From NCBI RefSeq assembly GCF_958450345.1, contig NC_088780.1:120046226-120110225 (forward strand): 64,000 bases of DNA. The letters run 5' to 3'. The stretch comes from Calliphora vicina (Eukaryota > Arthropoda > Insecta > Diptera > Calliphoridae). Shown here one piece after another: positions 35,632 through 47,716 of this stretch. The position numbers and the translations under genes are program-made. The notes below the pieces were generated by a model that was given only the letters and a program-made list of their open reading frames with translations, made no database searches and had not been told where the DNA came from. Within the stretch, counting starts at the first letter, position 1, and the number at the start of each line of letters is the position of its first letter.

Positions 35632-36304
35632 GTGAGTACGACTTTATTTATATATATTTTTTTTTTAATTTTTGATGAATATTTAAGTAGCAGAAATTAT
35701 TCAAGCCACAACTGTATGTACTACTTATAAGTAGATACGAACATACATATAAATATAAAAAAATACATAAGAAGCATTAAATTCAGGCACGTGTAATTAA
35801 AGTCTTTTTTAACAAAAAAACTCAACATTTTAAAGAGGGAGTTAGGTTTAGATATTTTTTGTTAAACAAAATTTAAAATGAAAAAAAAAATGTATTAAAC
35901 TGAAAGATCATTTGATATACCCAACTTGCATTGAGATTTGTAGTTTATGTGATGCACTTTTTTGTTTTAAACCAGCTTTAAAATCGTTAATTATTTTATT
36001 TTTTAAAATATTGTTTTATAACTTTAAATATTTATGACGGTTATAGACGTCGTTTGTATTTATTTGCATTCGGACACGACGTCTATAGACGTCATTTACG
36101 TTAACGTGTTAAGTCTTCGCAAATCTTAACTTTAGCCATTTCCGTTAACTTTGAAAAAAGCAATTATGCGAAAAACTTAGAAAAAGAAATTGTGAAAAAT
36201 TACCAGAATTTAAAAATGAAATAACTCTAAACAGGATGCTTTCTACATCGTTCTTTTAAATATTATTTTCGTTTTACACTTCTTTCTTGCAGTAGTTTAA
36301 ATGT

Positions 36305-36524
36305 TTCCATTGTTTTGTCAGTAGCGAAATAGTGAATATTTTTAATTTTGTTCCCTTTTTTCAGAATATAATTAATTATGTTGTTTGTATTTCAGTTAAT
36401 TTATATAAATAAAACTATACAAGTAAAATACTAAAAAAAAAAATTTTTATTTTAAAAAAATATTTTAAATTTTGGGCTACATATGGAATATTTGGAAAAG
36501 TTTCCATTGTTTTGTCAACCACTG
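36305..36524. mobile_element. Tc1-like fragment
   Basis: GTTTCCATTGTTTTGTCAACCACTG/TA at 36500-36526 reads, inverted, as TA/CAGTGGTTGACAAAACAATGG, a Tc1-like end. GTTTCCATTGTTTTGTCAG recurs at 36303. The sequence between is AT-rich with no transposase. Confidence 0.4.
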
Positions 36525-36525
36525 T

Positions 36526-36780
36526 ATATACCCTTCTCACGAAGGTGAACGGTATAAAAAGTGGTGAAAGTGGTAGTCACGAGTTTTTTCTTATATCTCA
36601 GTCATTTGGGGGCCGTTTTTAAATAGAAACCTAAATTGAACTATAGCGAATATATTGATGTATCAACTTATAGATGGTCAGACGGACATTATTATATGAA
36701 ATCGGCTATAACGATCCAGAATTTTAGGGCGGTGCTTTTGTTTCAAGGTCCCCTGAAAGCATAACCCACTTTTTTATATT
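36526..36780 (+). mobile_element. DINE-1-like element, 3' truncated
   Basis: TATACCCTTCTCACGAAGGTGAACGGTATA arm pair, then the TTATATCTCAGTCATTTGG, GGTCAGACGGACATTA core. It inserts immediately beside the Tc1-like end. Confidence 0.55.
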
Positions 36781-36879
36781 CTTATATACAAAACAGAAGA
36801 AAAAAACAATTTCTTTTGTTAATCAATACAGGTACATATCATTTATAATTCTTTTAAAAAATTTAAAAGTCAATATTCG

Positions 36880-37020
36880 TTTTTGACTACACTCGATAGT
36901 GTGCTGAACTATTAATCTGAGGGTTGCGGGTTCGATTCCCGATAGAGACTCTGGGTGTAACTGCAGACAAGCAAAACGCTTCGCAGTTTGTGTTTGTTTT
37001 TAAAAAAAAATAAAAAAAAT
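36880..37020 (+). mobile_element. tRNA-derived SINE candidate
   Basis: 36885-36960 looks like a degenerate tRNA. GATAGTGTGCTGA sits in the A-box/D-arm position, followed by an anticodon-like arm (CTATTAATCTGAG) and a clear B box/T arm GCGGGTTCGATTCCCGA. About 60 bases of unrelated body (ACTGCAGACAAGCAAAACGC) end in an A-rich tail at 37000-37060. Acceptor stem pairing is not obvious, so a SINE fits better than a functional tRNA. Confidence 0.55.
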
Positions 37021-39228
37021 ACTATTGAATTAAAGCTATTTAAAAAAAAAAAAATGACGGGTATTTAAGAGGGTAAAGGAAAATTGGTACTTTTAAATTA
37101 AGTTTTTTAATTTATATACATAATAGTTGGCTCATCTGCTTGCGATATAATCAAGGATAATGGTATTAAGTTACGAAAAAGGGAGAACTAATGGTACTTC
37201 AGGAAATTAAACACACATGAATTATAGAACATACTGAACGTAAGATAATACCCTTCTATAAGTTCTATTAGTATGTAAAGAATAAACGTGCCTGTAAGTC
37301 CTTTTATTGTAGTCCTTAATTTTCTAATTTTAGTTTTATTATAATAGGAAATTCAAAAAGTACCATTTGAAGATCGATAGAGTGCCACTTCTCTATAGTT
37401 GGTACCTGAATAGCATTAAGCCCCAATTTGTTCCGCCTCTTTAATACCCATCAAATTAGAAATTTCAAAGTAATCCAAATTGCAAAATTTTTAGTGACAA
37501 AAAAATGTCTCAAAAATTTATTTTATTTAATACTTTTTTAATTGTTTCAACAGTTCCCCGGTTTTCCTCAACAATTACTTTTCTAAATAATTGGTTATCT
37601 TCTTATATATTGTTTATATATATTTAGCTAATGTTCCAACAACCATTTCAATAACTACAGAGAAAACTTTTGCCGTTTTTTGTTTGCTTATTCGACCACC
37701 TATTCAGGTGGGTTTTAAGTAAAATGCTTAACGTTGTGCCTGTCTTGACCACTAACATTAGACCTTTCCAAGTTGCTACTCGTTGTGGCATTGGAGTTGG
37801 CATTACATAGGAAGTAGTTGTTGGAGTGTGGTAGGAATAGCAAAAATAGTTTTGTGTTTTTCATAATAAACGAATGCTCTACAAAAACTTTTAATCAATT
37901 TATCGCAATCTCTTTTAATGAAAAAGTTTCGTCTTTCTGCAGCATTTTCCTTTTATTTATTTTTTTAATTTCAATTCAACAAAATACTATGTATAAAAAA
38001 ATAAAATAAAAATTAAAGAAAAGAAAAAATACTTAAAATAGAGCAAAGTAGTTTAGATAGTTTTTATTTATTGTCGACAACTTAACATTCATTCATTCAT
38101 TTGTTCATTCATTCTTTCTTTCCTTCATTACTGGAAGACTCGAAACGGAGGAAGCATTTGACAGAAGAAAGGAATCGATTGTTGGTATAAATTTTTTATT
38201 TTTATATTTTTGAATTCAACAACAATGACCGTCACCAACATTGTTAAAATGAAATAAAACAAAATAAAAAATAAAAAAACTGTAAAAACAGTTTTACACT
38301 TTTAAAGTGTCTACTTGAATAATAAAAAGTGGTTAGTGGTAATAATGAAGAGCATAAGGATGATTTTGAGACTGATACGTTTGTTGATTTCTGGCTGCTG
38401 GTATTGTCAGTGGCAGTTTTATGGAGAAACAAATGAAATCTAGAAAAAATGGATTAAAAAAACTTTTTATTTTTATGAATTACACAATAGAAGTTGCTGC
38501 CACTGCTGCTTGTTATATTTATTTTTGTTCACGTTTTTAAGTAATTACAAAAACACAATGCAATCGAAAAGTCAATACATTGTATGAAAACAACACAGAA
38601 ATGAAAAAAAAAGATCGATTGGACTTTGAAAATGTTTCATGGAAATGGTGATGAGCTGGAAGAATTTCAAAAGAATTTAATTTCAAATTGCTTGTTGAAT
38701 ACGAACATTCTTGTAGTAGCTCCAAATGCTGCTGTGGCTGTTGCTATTTTCCATTTCCACTTATCGAAAACGTTACTCATTATACCGACAAATGTTCGTA
38801 ATGCTTGATTAAATTTCTTATGACTGTTTGCTTGTGTGTGGCCAAACATCTCCATCGGCCTTTACTGAATGTACTCTGCCATTCTGTTTCAAAATATTTA
38901 TGTTCTGTATGCGGTTGAACTAATCATTCCACCATTATATCCGAACGGGAAAAAATGCTAGGGCTTCACTTTGTAGGCGCGTTTACACATTCTTTACGAT
39001 CCGATACACAATTCATGGACTTCTCCTTCTAAAAAATTCCATACTCATTCAAAATTGCATTGCAAAATAATGTCTAACAAACTTTTATTTAAAATTCAAA
39101 CATTATTGGTTTCGCTTTTGTACCTATATGTTGGCTTTCTATAATAAAAAAAAAATTTGGTCTCTTTATGAAAATCAATAAAATTGTATGTTGTGAAGTT
39201 CTTATGAATGATTGTAGCTTTTTATATG
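37021..39228. other. Intron sequence without recognised features
   Basis: Contains a CATTCATT-type simple repeat at 38085-38130. Several short frames on both strands at 38244-38855 overlap each other and carry no motif or splice-linked partner. Confidence 0.4.
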
Positions 39229-40020
39229 GGGGATTTCACGTTATGTGAACCAACTTTTAAAATCGATGTCTTCCGATCAGGATCTATTGGATAGTAATTC
39301 AGACACAATTTTTCAAGTACTCTCTGAATTAGAGGGCCAAACATGTGTTTTTCTCATCCATGTAACTTATTACCTATTGTTCTTAGCAAAATGTTTAGTT
39401 TAAATATGTATCTATTTATTCAATCTTTCGAAAAAAATTTTAATTTAAAATTTTTGAAATTTTTTTTCCGAAATCAAAAACTTTTTTGACTTTTTTCAAA
39501 CGGGCTCTTTTTTTCTCAAAGAAAGCTTTTTTTTCCTTAAAGATCTATTTGGGATGCGAGTTGGATATCTATTAAAATAAATGATTTGTAACTGAAAACA
39601 TAAAATTTTTGACATTTATTTTGCAAAATCAAAAACTTTGTTGAAATCTATCAACATAAATATTTTGTAACTCAAGACATACTTTTTTTTCCAAAATCCA
39701 ACATATTTTTCAAAATGGTCCCTTTTTTTAATTTTGTTTTTTAAGTCCATTCCTTTAAGAGGTTTTTGGTCGCTTAATGGGATGCGAGTGGGATATATAT
39801 TAACATTTTTGACTTTTTTTTTGCAAAATCTAATATTTTTTTGCTCAATAGAAAGCTTAATTCCATTCCTTTAAGAGCTTTTTGGTATCTCGGTGGGATG
39901 CGAGTGGGATATATATCGAACATTTACTTTTATAGATATCCAACTCGCATCCCACTAAGCGACCAAATAGGTCTTCAAGGAAAATATAGAAAAAAGAGCC
40001 CATTTTGAAAAAAATTAGCT
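39229..40020. repeat. Foldback with iterated GGGATGCGAG motif, beside a partial palindromic copy
   Basis: 39229-39480 is a partial copy of the 14941-15397 palindrome. From 39500 to 40012 inverted arms (CGGGCTCTTTTTT...GATCTATTTGGGATGCGAGTTGGAT and its complement ending GAGCCCATTTTGA) enclose repeats of GGGATGCGAGTGGGATATAT at about 39780 and 39895. Non-coding. Confidence 0.55.
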
Positions 40021-40061
40021 GATGTTTATAACGTACAAAAATATTATACCAAAACACACCT

Positions 40062-40600
40062 CAAAGTATATCAACCTGCTCAGGATCACTTTCTGAGCGA
40101 CTAAGCGATGTCCGTCCGTCTGTCCGTCTATGTAAACTTTGAAATCATACTACTGGTCGCAATTTTAAAAATAATTCGAAAAAATTTGGCTCAAACTTTT
40201 ATATAGCCCCAAAGATTAAGCTTATTGAATTTGGTTAAAATCGGTATTTTATTTCTCCTAGCCTCCATACAACTGCTATATCTCAATATAGTTAAGCTCT
40301 CATAATTATCTTAATTATATACATATCCAAACCAATATCAGGACAAATATGTTTTATATAAGCTGAACTCGTACTATTTGTACTAATTGTCACACTATCG
40401 GTCCATAATTAGTCATAGTTCCCATTTAAGGCCAACTTCCGAAAGTCACTTTATTGAGCATAAATATCTTATTAATTTTGGTATTCAAATAATATTCAAT
40501 ACAAATAAGTTTCATATCAAAAGAAAACTGTTTATAATCATATACTCGGTGTAGGGTATCACATGGTCGTGCTTGCCCGACTATATTTTCTTACTTGTTT
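40062..40600 (+). mobile_element. DINE-1-like element, GGTCGGGC-end type
   Basis: GGATCACTTTCTGAGCGACTAAGCGATGTCCGTCCGTCTGTCC core, a CGGTCCATAATTAGTCATAGTTCCCAT unit, then GTGTAGGGTATCACATGG and the diverged hairpin GTCGTGCTTGCCCGAC with TTCTTACTTGTTT. Confidence 0.65.
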
Positions 40601-40850
40601 TAATTAAGGATTCTATCAGCCCTCTAATGTCAAGCCGCGTTTCGTCGTGTATAATTTAAACGATTTTACAATACATCTGGGCGTTCTTGTATCTGCAAAA
40701 TAAGGCCTTAAGGAAGGGCTCTTTACTTTTTCTTTTTCCCGCTGGGACGCATCAGTACATTTACTCACACACGCATAAGTAGTTTAAATTATCATTACAT
40801 CGTTGATATCCCTGAATTTGCATTCAATTGCAACATGCATTGAGGATATA

Positions 40851-41319
40851 CAGTGAATGTCACTTAAAATCGTACACCATCGTAGTCAAATTTTATTCAT
40901 TAGTTTTAGAAAGTTGATGTTTTGGAAATATTTTAAAATGCTATTTTTATATTGTGTGTGCTATTACCTATCAGAAAATTGGGTATAATTTTAATTGCCC
41001 TTATCCACAAATAAAAAAATTGGGTAAGACTGTCAGTGCCCGGAATATCAACGCTTCATTTAAAATCGTAAAGGCACTAAAAAATAGCAAATGATACCCT
41101 AAAAAGTATTAGGAATTTAAGTCAAATATGAATTTTGTGATGTTCTTTAATTTTCATCAATATTTTTGAGGTTTTGTTAACTTTTTTGTTGAAATACATA
41201 TTTTTTGTTCCAATTAATAAAATGACTTTTAATTATTTATATAATCACCTATTATTGCCTGTATAATTTCATAATATTAAAAAAAAAATATGTTGTACGA
41301 TTTTGAGTGACACTCACTG
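40851..41319. mobile_element. Tc1-type MITE with CAGTGAGTGTCACTC ends
   Basis: Terminal inverted repeats CAGTGAATGTCACTTAAAAT and ATTTTGAGTGACACTCACTG lie between TA dinucleotides (40849-40850, 41320-41321), the target signature of Tc1/mariner elements. The 469-bp interior has no transposase. A half copy is at 28885-29106. Confidence 0.75.
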
Positions 41320-42696
41320 TACTTAGTGTAAATATATTTCGTATAAAATAAAATAAAAAGGCTGCTGAATATTAGATGTGAAAACTAAATGCCTTTCATA
41401 ATCAATTTTTAAATTTATTACGGGTTTATAAAATAAATTTTGTATGGAAATTCTGTTTTATAAACCTCTTATATAAACATCGAGTAATTCGTAGAATTTT
41501 TACCATTTATGGCATAAAATTATTATTGTTTTTTTTTGATATTTTGCTTTCAATGTCATTCTTTGTTAGATAATGATACAGAAATTTAGTTGATTGTTCT
41601 AGGAATAAACAATAGCGGTATTCAGAATCATGTGCATTTGTATTGCAAATTTATGCAATGGTGTATTTCTATATACATACATATTTTTTTGTTAGTGTAA
41701 AGTAGAAATGCAATGCATATACAATGATGCAAAACCACTTGTACAAGATTTTGAACTCCCCTAATGTGTCTATTCTTTAGTGATGATGTTCTTTGAAGTA
41801 TCATTTTGAAAGCACTTATAAAATTATAGTTAAAATATCACTTATAAAATCTCTGAAACTGACTTTACTTGTTCATTATTCCTTAACTGTTTATACTTTT
41901 GACAAAATAGTGAATAATTTTTTGTCAATGACACTACCAGAACAGGATTGCAAAATTTAAGAAACCAACATTTTTTATTATAGTTTCCTAGAATTGAAAA
42001 ATAAAAAAAATGTTGAATTTTTGTACCACAAATTTCAACTTTAGGATTTAGAACAGCAGATATGTTATATATGTTGTTATTAGGGTTGTCATTTGAATAA
42101 AAATTATTCGAATAATTGAGAAAAAAACTATTTTCAAATGAATAAAATTTTTCAGTAATCGAATAAATTTATTTCAAGTTAAAAAATAGTTAATATCAAT
42201 AAAAATATTTATGAAAAAAACTGAAATAAACAAAACCAATAATTTATAATTTAAAAAAAAGATTCATAATTGGAAATTTTATTAGAAACTAGTATCTACA
42301 TTTAGTTTTCAAATGATCAATCTTAACTAAAACACGAAAAACGTGAGGTAATTTTATAGATAACGTAATGGAATTAAATGCCGCACAGGGAAATAAATGT
42401 GTAAACCTTAGTAAATTTGAATGAAATTTGGCTTGTGCAAAGAAGAAGTGTTGTTTAGTTTATGTTTTATGCTTGAGCCTACCAGGAACGCGGCCAGGGG
42501 TCGCCAAAGTAGGACACCTCGCGTATGTTCATTTTTAAAACGATCCTATTTCTTTGTCTGTGTTCCGATTCAAAAAACTATATATATATAAGTAGAATTT
42601 TCTCGTCGAGCATTACAGAAAAACCTTTATCAATTTTTCTCTTATAACTTAGGAGATATTCGCAAATTAAATTTTAAACAATTTTAACCACTCTAG
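41320..42696. other. Intron sequence with a hAT-like end fragment
   Basis: TTAGGGTTGTCATTTGAATAAA with ATTATTCGAATAATTGAG near 42082-42180 resembles the ATTCGAATAATTCG-rich ends of the hAT copies, but no opposite end was found. The rest is unassigned. Confidence 0.35.
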
Positions 42697-42823
42697 CAGA
42701 CCAATTATGAAAAATAATTCCCCGGGAGTTTTTTCCCTTTTCGTTTTTTTAACATAGAATTTGAATAGGAAAAATGAGAAAAGGGAAAAAACTCCCGGGG
42801 AATTTTTTTTCATAATTGGGCTG
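42697..42823. mobile_element. Hairpin MITE (CCCGGGAGTTTTTTCCC), copy 1
   Basis: A 127-bp nearly perfect hairpin: CCAATTATGAAAAATAATTC, CCCGGGAGTTTTTTCCCTTT and its complement, ending CATAATTGGGCTG. The same element is at 58070-58194. Short frames across it are incidental. Confidence 0.7.
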
Positions 42824-43203
42824 TAGTTTTTTGATAATACCAAGTCCAAATATTTCCCGTGACGGACTCCATAGTTATATGCATTTGATTTTAATAATTT
42901 TAAAACAGGCCATTTTTCGCTAGTTTTTTGGAATAAATGTACGCCTTTTCTTTTTAGGTGATCTAAAAAATGTCTAAGAAGATTTATTAGGAATGTATAC
43001 TTTTTGAAAAGCTAACTTTCTATTAAATTTTTTAAAGACAAATAAATTTGAATATTAATGATACCGAGGGAACCAGGTCCATCCTAAAAACTCCTATTTT
43101 TTATGTAAAATTCAACTTTAGGGAAAAAATTCTCAAATCGTATAGTCGATGTTCTTAATTATTTTGTAAAGGGTTCCGATAACCCTACCGCTGGTATAGA
43201 TAT

Positions 43204-43808
43204 TGTTATGAAATTGTACTTGAATTCAAATATAACGATTTTAACGGCTGATTTAAAAGTAGCAGAATGCTTTCAAATAGCAGTGCTGTAATAGCAAACT
43301 GTAACATATCTGTGGGCATTATTAACATTGAATAAAAGCTTTCAGTTGACCATTGATTGTAAGTATGGCAACGCTGTTTGCTGCGACCGTATATTCGAAT
43401 ATTCAGTTAAAGAACATTGTAGAAAGTACACCACAGATGGCATATGTATTAGAAAGCAGTTAAAGAGCAATCTAGAATTCAGATGGCAGTGTTATGAATA
43501 GTGGCAGAGGTCGCAGTAGTTAATGAGTTTATCAGAGACGCTTTTCGAATAAACATCAACTGAGTGCCTTAAAGTGTGTTGTATTTTTCAAGTGAATTCG
43601 TGTACATTATAAAGTGTGTCTGTATTTCTGCGAATTTATAAAGTGTATAAAAAACATTGATTGTCTATTTAATTCTGTTGTTGTACATTTTAAATAAATA
43701 AAGAGTTGTTACAATTTTCAAACTACTAAACGGCTTTTATTTGCAATCACAGTATCCGGTTTATTTAAAGGACATAAACCAGCGTTTTAAAAAGGTTAAA
43801 ACGTAACA
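43204..43808 (+). mobile_element. Solo LTR with ATAT target duplication
   Basis: A 605-bp unit starting TGTTATG and ending CGTAACA (TG...CA ends), flanked by ATAT on both sides (43200-43203, 43809-43812). A poly(A) signal AATAAA lies in AAATAAATAAAGAGTTG near 43695-43710, followed by the R/U5-like tail. The 4-bp duplication and structure fit a gypsy-like (Metaviridae) LTR left by recombination. No internal gag-pol is present. A degenerate reverse copy is at 7948-8452. Confidence 0.8.
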
Positions 43809-45743
43809 ATATTATAAAAAAAATTTAGTACCATTCAATAGCAAACATATTCAAACTAAGGTAGTATAAACAATTTGATTTTTGTAAATTTGATAAGAAG
43901 TAAATTACCATTACTCGTAAACTAATATCGATAATTGGCTGAATTTTATGGTCGGGCTTGACCGACCATATACTCGGTTCTTAATTTACAGAGTTTTGGT
44001 CGATGAAAAACGATTCTGAGCCTTTTTGCACAGATCAGAGTTCCTTACTAGAATCTAAAATCGTAAAATTTTTTAACACACTCAAAATAGTTCATGTTCA
44101 TACGAATGTATTTTTGCATTTGCTTTTTTTCGACTACAGTTTCTTTACATCGGATTTTAAAAATGTTTATTACAGTTTCATATAACATTTGCAAAGTGTT
44201 TAATCGTCAAATGTCGTATTTGTAGTCGTTTATATTGCCTTTTAAGTAAATATTACACTATTTGTTACATTTAACTTGTCAAGTTTCTACTTTCAACAAA
44301 ATTTCCATATAAAACTTCAGTTATTTATCTTTCGTTTGGTTTTAACTAAAAAAAAATGGTAAATGCTCAGAAAATAAATAAAAAAAATTATTTTTATTTT
44401 AATTTCACTTGACTTTCATTTCGTATTTGAAGAGGTAAAGAAATAAAAACAGTTTTCTGTTCGTGTTTGTATTTTGTGGAACATTTTAATATTGAAAAGT
44501 CACTGCTGAGTAGTTAGATGATGATAATGATGATGCCGCATGACTGCATTTGGGAAGTTGTTGAGCTTAGAAACCAATTTAAGGATTTAATTGATTTTTT
44601 CAATTAAAAAATAAATATGTAATGGAGTAAGTTTAAGGTTTATTTGTACTGTAAACCATGTATATATTTAAGTGCTGCTAAGGATGTTTAGGAAAATTCT
44701 GATCGAGTTATAGTTTGATACTGTTCATTTCCTTCACTATCCACTATATAAAACTACTTCCCAAGATCTTTGCAATATTGTAGGTTTTTCAAAAAATATT
44801 TATATTAATGCTTCATATATAAAATACGGTATAAACGCTGTTTTCTACAGATGTTTATGTTTCTATGTTGATAACGAACTGTTGTAATTTTTAATTTTCT
44901 CTCATTTCTTTGTTTATTCTTCAGTACCAACTATAATATGCATAAGCAAGCTTAAGAAACCGTCAAAAATTAACGAAAAACCTGTCAAATGCATAAATAA
45001 ATTTAAAAAGACTTTTAGTTGGCCATAATGTCCTTACACTAAAAAAGAAAATAAAAATTAGTTTCAATTACGAAATTGATAATATTAATAAAAAAAATAT
45101 TTTTGATTTTCATCCAATCATCAATATGATACTATTAATTAATTGGATATTAAAAAGTTTTATTGACAAAATTAGTATTAAAAAACGAATTAAAATAGTA
45201 TTAAATAAAGAAATTAAATTCCTGCACAAATTTCAATTAAGTTTTTGATTGCATAAATTATGTTTTTAACTTAAATTTTGCATACAATTTATTAAAATAT
45301 TAATTAACATCAATTAAATGAATCAACCCAAAATAAAGCGAATAATTTGACAAAATTTTTACATTTATTTAAAATTATAAATACATACATTAAAAATTGA
45401 AATCATGTTACTGAATCCGTTCTGGTTTTCTTTATTCAACCTTCAAAAATATACAATGTACAAATCTGATAAAACAATGAGATTTTTATCATTTTACCGA
45501 AGAATACACATACATATGTATGTATGTCCAATTAAGAAGGGAAACTGAGACTAAAAGTACCATTTAGATATTCACCACAGATAACGAAGATATTCCACAG
45601 AAATTTGAATTACAGAGCCTTTGAAAACAAATCTGTGAAAAAGCAATGAAAAAAGAGTTTTGATCCTATTTTTCATTTTGTGCTTTTCTGTCAGAATTTT
45701 TTATTTTTCATAATAATACTTTTAATTAAAATATATGAACATT
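43809..45743. other. Intron sequence with a DINE-1-like end fragment
   Basis: 43945-43980 holds TATGGTCGGGCTTGACCGACCATA, the hairpin end of the GGTCGGGC-type DINE-1-like elements. 43846-43950 matches 31795-32050. The remainder is unassigned and AT-rich. Confidence 0.45.
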
Positions 45744-46115
45744 AGGGTGGCCCTTTAGGTAATAAGCCCTCTGAAGTTATGAGATGCATTTGTAAGGGAA
45801 AAAATGCAATTTTTTAAAATTTTTAAAAATTCTGTTAAACAAATTTCAGAATTTTTATTTTTACATTACATTGGAATTTATTGGGAATATAATAGGAAAT
45901 ATAAATATGAAAAATGTATGACAATACCTCCTATAGTTTCTACGTACCTGCGATTTAAATTTTGCGATTTTCGGGAAAAAAGTAATATTTTGGCTAATGA
46001 GCCAAATTTACTTACTGTTATGAATTTTAAGTAAAACCTATTCAGAATATTATAGCCCAGGTAATTTTAAATATAGTCTGAAAGTTTTACTAAAATCGGA
46101 AAACGCTAACCTGAA
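45744..46115. mobile_element. Partial copy of the long palindromic element
   Basis: Starts TTAGGGTGGCCCTTTAGG and follows the arm sequence of 656-2562 and the loop of 33321-34630 (ATGCATTTGTAAGGGAAAAAATGC, TACCTGCGATTTAAATTTTGCGATTTTC, CAGGTAATTTTAAATATAG). The opposite arm is missing. Confidence 0.6.
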
Positions 46116-46376
46116 AATCGTTACTTCGCTGTTGCATTGGGATTATTGAAGCTTCTTTAACCCAGAGTATTTCAAAACAGAAGTGGCCAATTTTAAATCG
46201 CGTGAAGGATTGTTATGAAGCTGCGAAATTGTCTTTATTAAGTAAAACAATGATTGGAAAACCATATACATATACCATTTTCTACATATTGTAGTATAAA
46301 TGCGAATTCTTTTGTATGATGTATTGATGTATTGATAAAAAAAATATTTTCGTTTTTTGGACAAATAAATAAAAAA

Positions 46377-47064
46377 AACAAGTAAGAGAGCTATATTCGG
46401 CTGTGCCGAATCTTATATACCCTTCACCAAATTATACTTTAAAATTAAAATTTTAAATATTTTTAGGTAAACAAAATTTAAATTTTTTTTCCAGTTGTTT
46501 TTTCGAAATTGTTTTTTAAATTTTATAATTTTTTTAATTTTAAAAATTTTTTTTTTTAATATTTAGTGAAAAAAAATATTGGTGAAAAAAAAAATTCGGG
46601 TTAAAAAATATTTTTCCGATTTTGACCCATTGTAGGTCCAACTTACTATGGTCTTATATACGTCGTTGCACAGGTCTTTGAAATATCTATAATTAGATAT
46701 CCATATTGTCTATATTAATGATTTAGTAATACAGATATGGGTCAAAAATAGGTCAAAAATCGAGGTTGTCCTGTTTTTTTTCTTATATCTCAGCCATTTG
46801 TGGACCGGTTTTCACGATTTTAAATAGCAACCGAGCCGGAAGAATTTCGGAGATATTGATGTATCATTCGTGTATGTAAGTTATTTGGGGGCTTCAGAAA
46901 GTTGATTTCAACACACAGACGGACAGACGGACATGGCTATATCGACTCCGCTATCTATAACGATTCAGAATATATATACTTTCGTGTCGCAAATGAAAAA
47001 TGTAGAAATTACAAACGGAATGACAAACTTATATATACCCTTGCCACTCATGGTGAAGGGTATA
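46377..47064 (-). mobile_element. DINE-1-like element, ATTCGGC-hairpin type, first of a head-to-tail pair
   Basis: AACAAGTAAGAGAGC, hairpin ATTCGGCTGTGCCGAAT, AT-rich spacer, GATTTTGACCCATTGTAGG block, TTGTGGACCGGTTTTC block, CAGACGGACAGACGGACATGG core and the CATGGTGAAGGGTATA arm. Confidence 0.7.
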
Positions 47065-47575
47065 ACAAGTAAGAGAACTATATTCGCCTGTGCCGAATCT
47101 TATACTTCAAAATAAAAATTTTAAATATTTTTAGGTAAACAAAATTTTTTTTTTGTCAAAGTTGTTTTTTAATTTTTTGGAAAATTTTTTTTAATTTAAA
47201 ATTTTTTTTTTTAAATTTAAAACTTTATTTTTGGTTTTTCAAATTTTTTAATATTTAGCGAAAAAAAACTTTTGATGAAAAAAAAAAAATCGGGTTAAAA
47301 AATATTTTTCCGATTCTGACCCATTCTAAGTCAAACTTACTATGGTCTTATATACGTCATTGCAAAGGTCTTTGAAATAGCTATCATTAGATATCCATAT
47401 TGTCTATATTATTGACTTAGTAATCCAGATATAGGTCAAAAAATAGGTAGTCCTGGTTTTTTCCTTATATCTCAGCCATTTGTAGACCGATTTTCTCGAT
47501 TTTAAATAGCAACCGAGCCGGATGATTTTCGGTGATATTGATGTATGAATCGTGTATGTAATAGACAGACACCCT
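47065..47575 (-). mobile_element. DINE-1-like element, second of the pair, truncated
   Basis: Begins ACAAGTAAGAGAACTATATTCG immediately at the end of the first copy and repeats its blocks in the same order, but stops at AATAGACAGACACCC, losing the core and arm. The head-to-tail arrangement suggests a tandem insertion or unequal exchange. Confidence 0.65.
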
Positions 47576-47716
47576 TAAGTTCAAACATTACCGCGTTTTG
47601 TGGGTGAACTTTTTTGACAACATTTCTTTAAATAATTTTCAATAGTTAATTTTGATATTTGCAAAAAATGTAAAAAAGTTATTGCCCTAATGTACATACA
47701 AATTTTGTGTACGTTT

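Noticed and set aside
36885..36960. Functional tRNA gene
   Set aside because: The B box is good but acceptor stem pairing is poor and an A-rich tail follows, so a SINE is more likely.
38244..38855. Cluster of 60-codon frames on both strands in the intron
   Set aside because: Overlapping on opposite strands, no domain, no splice partners; compatible with chance.
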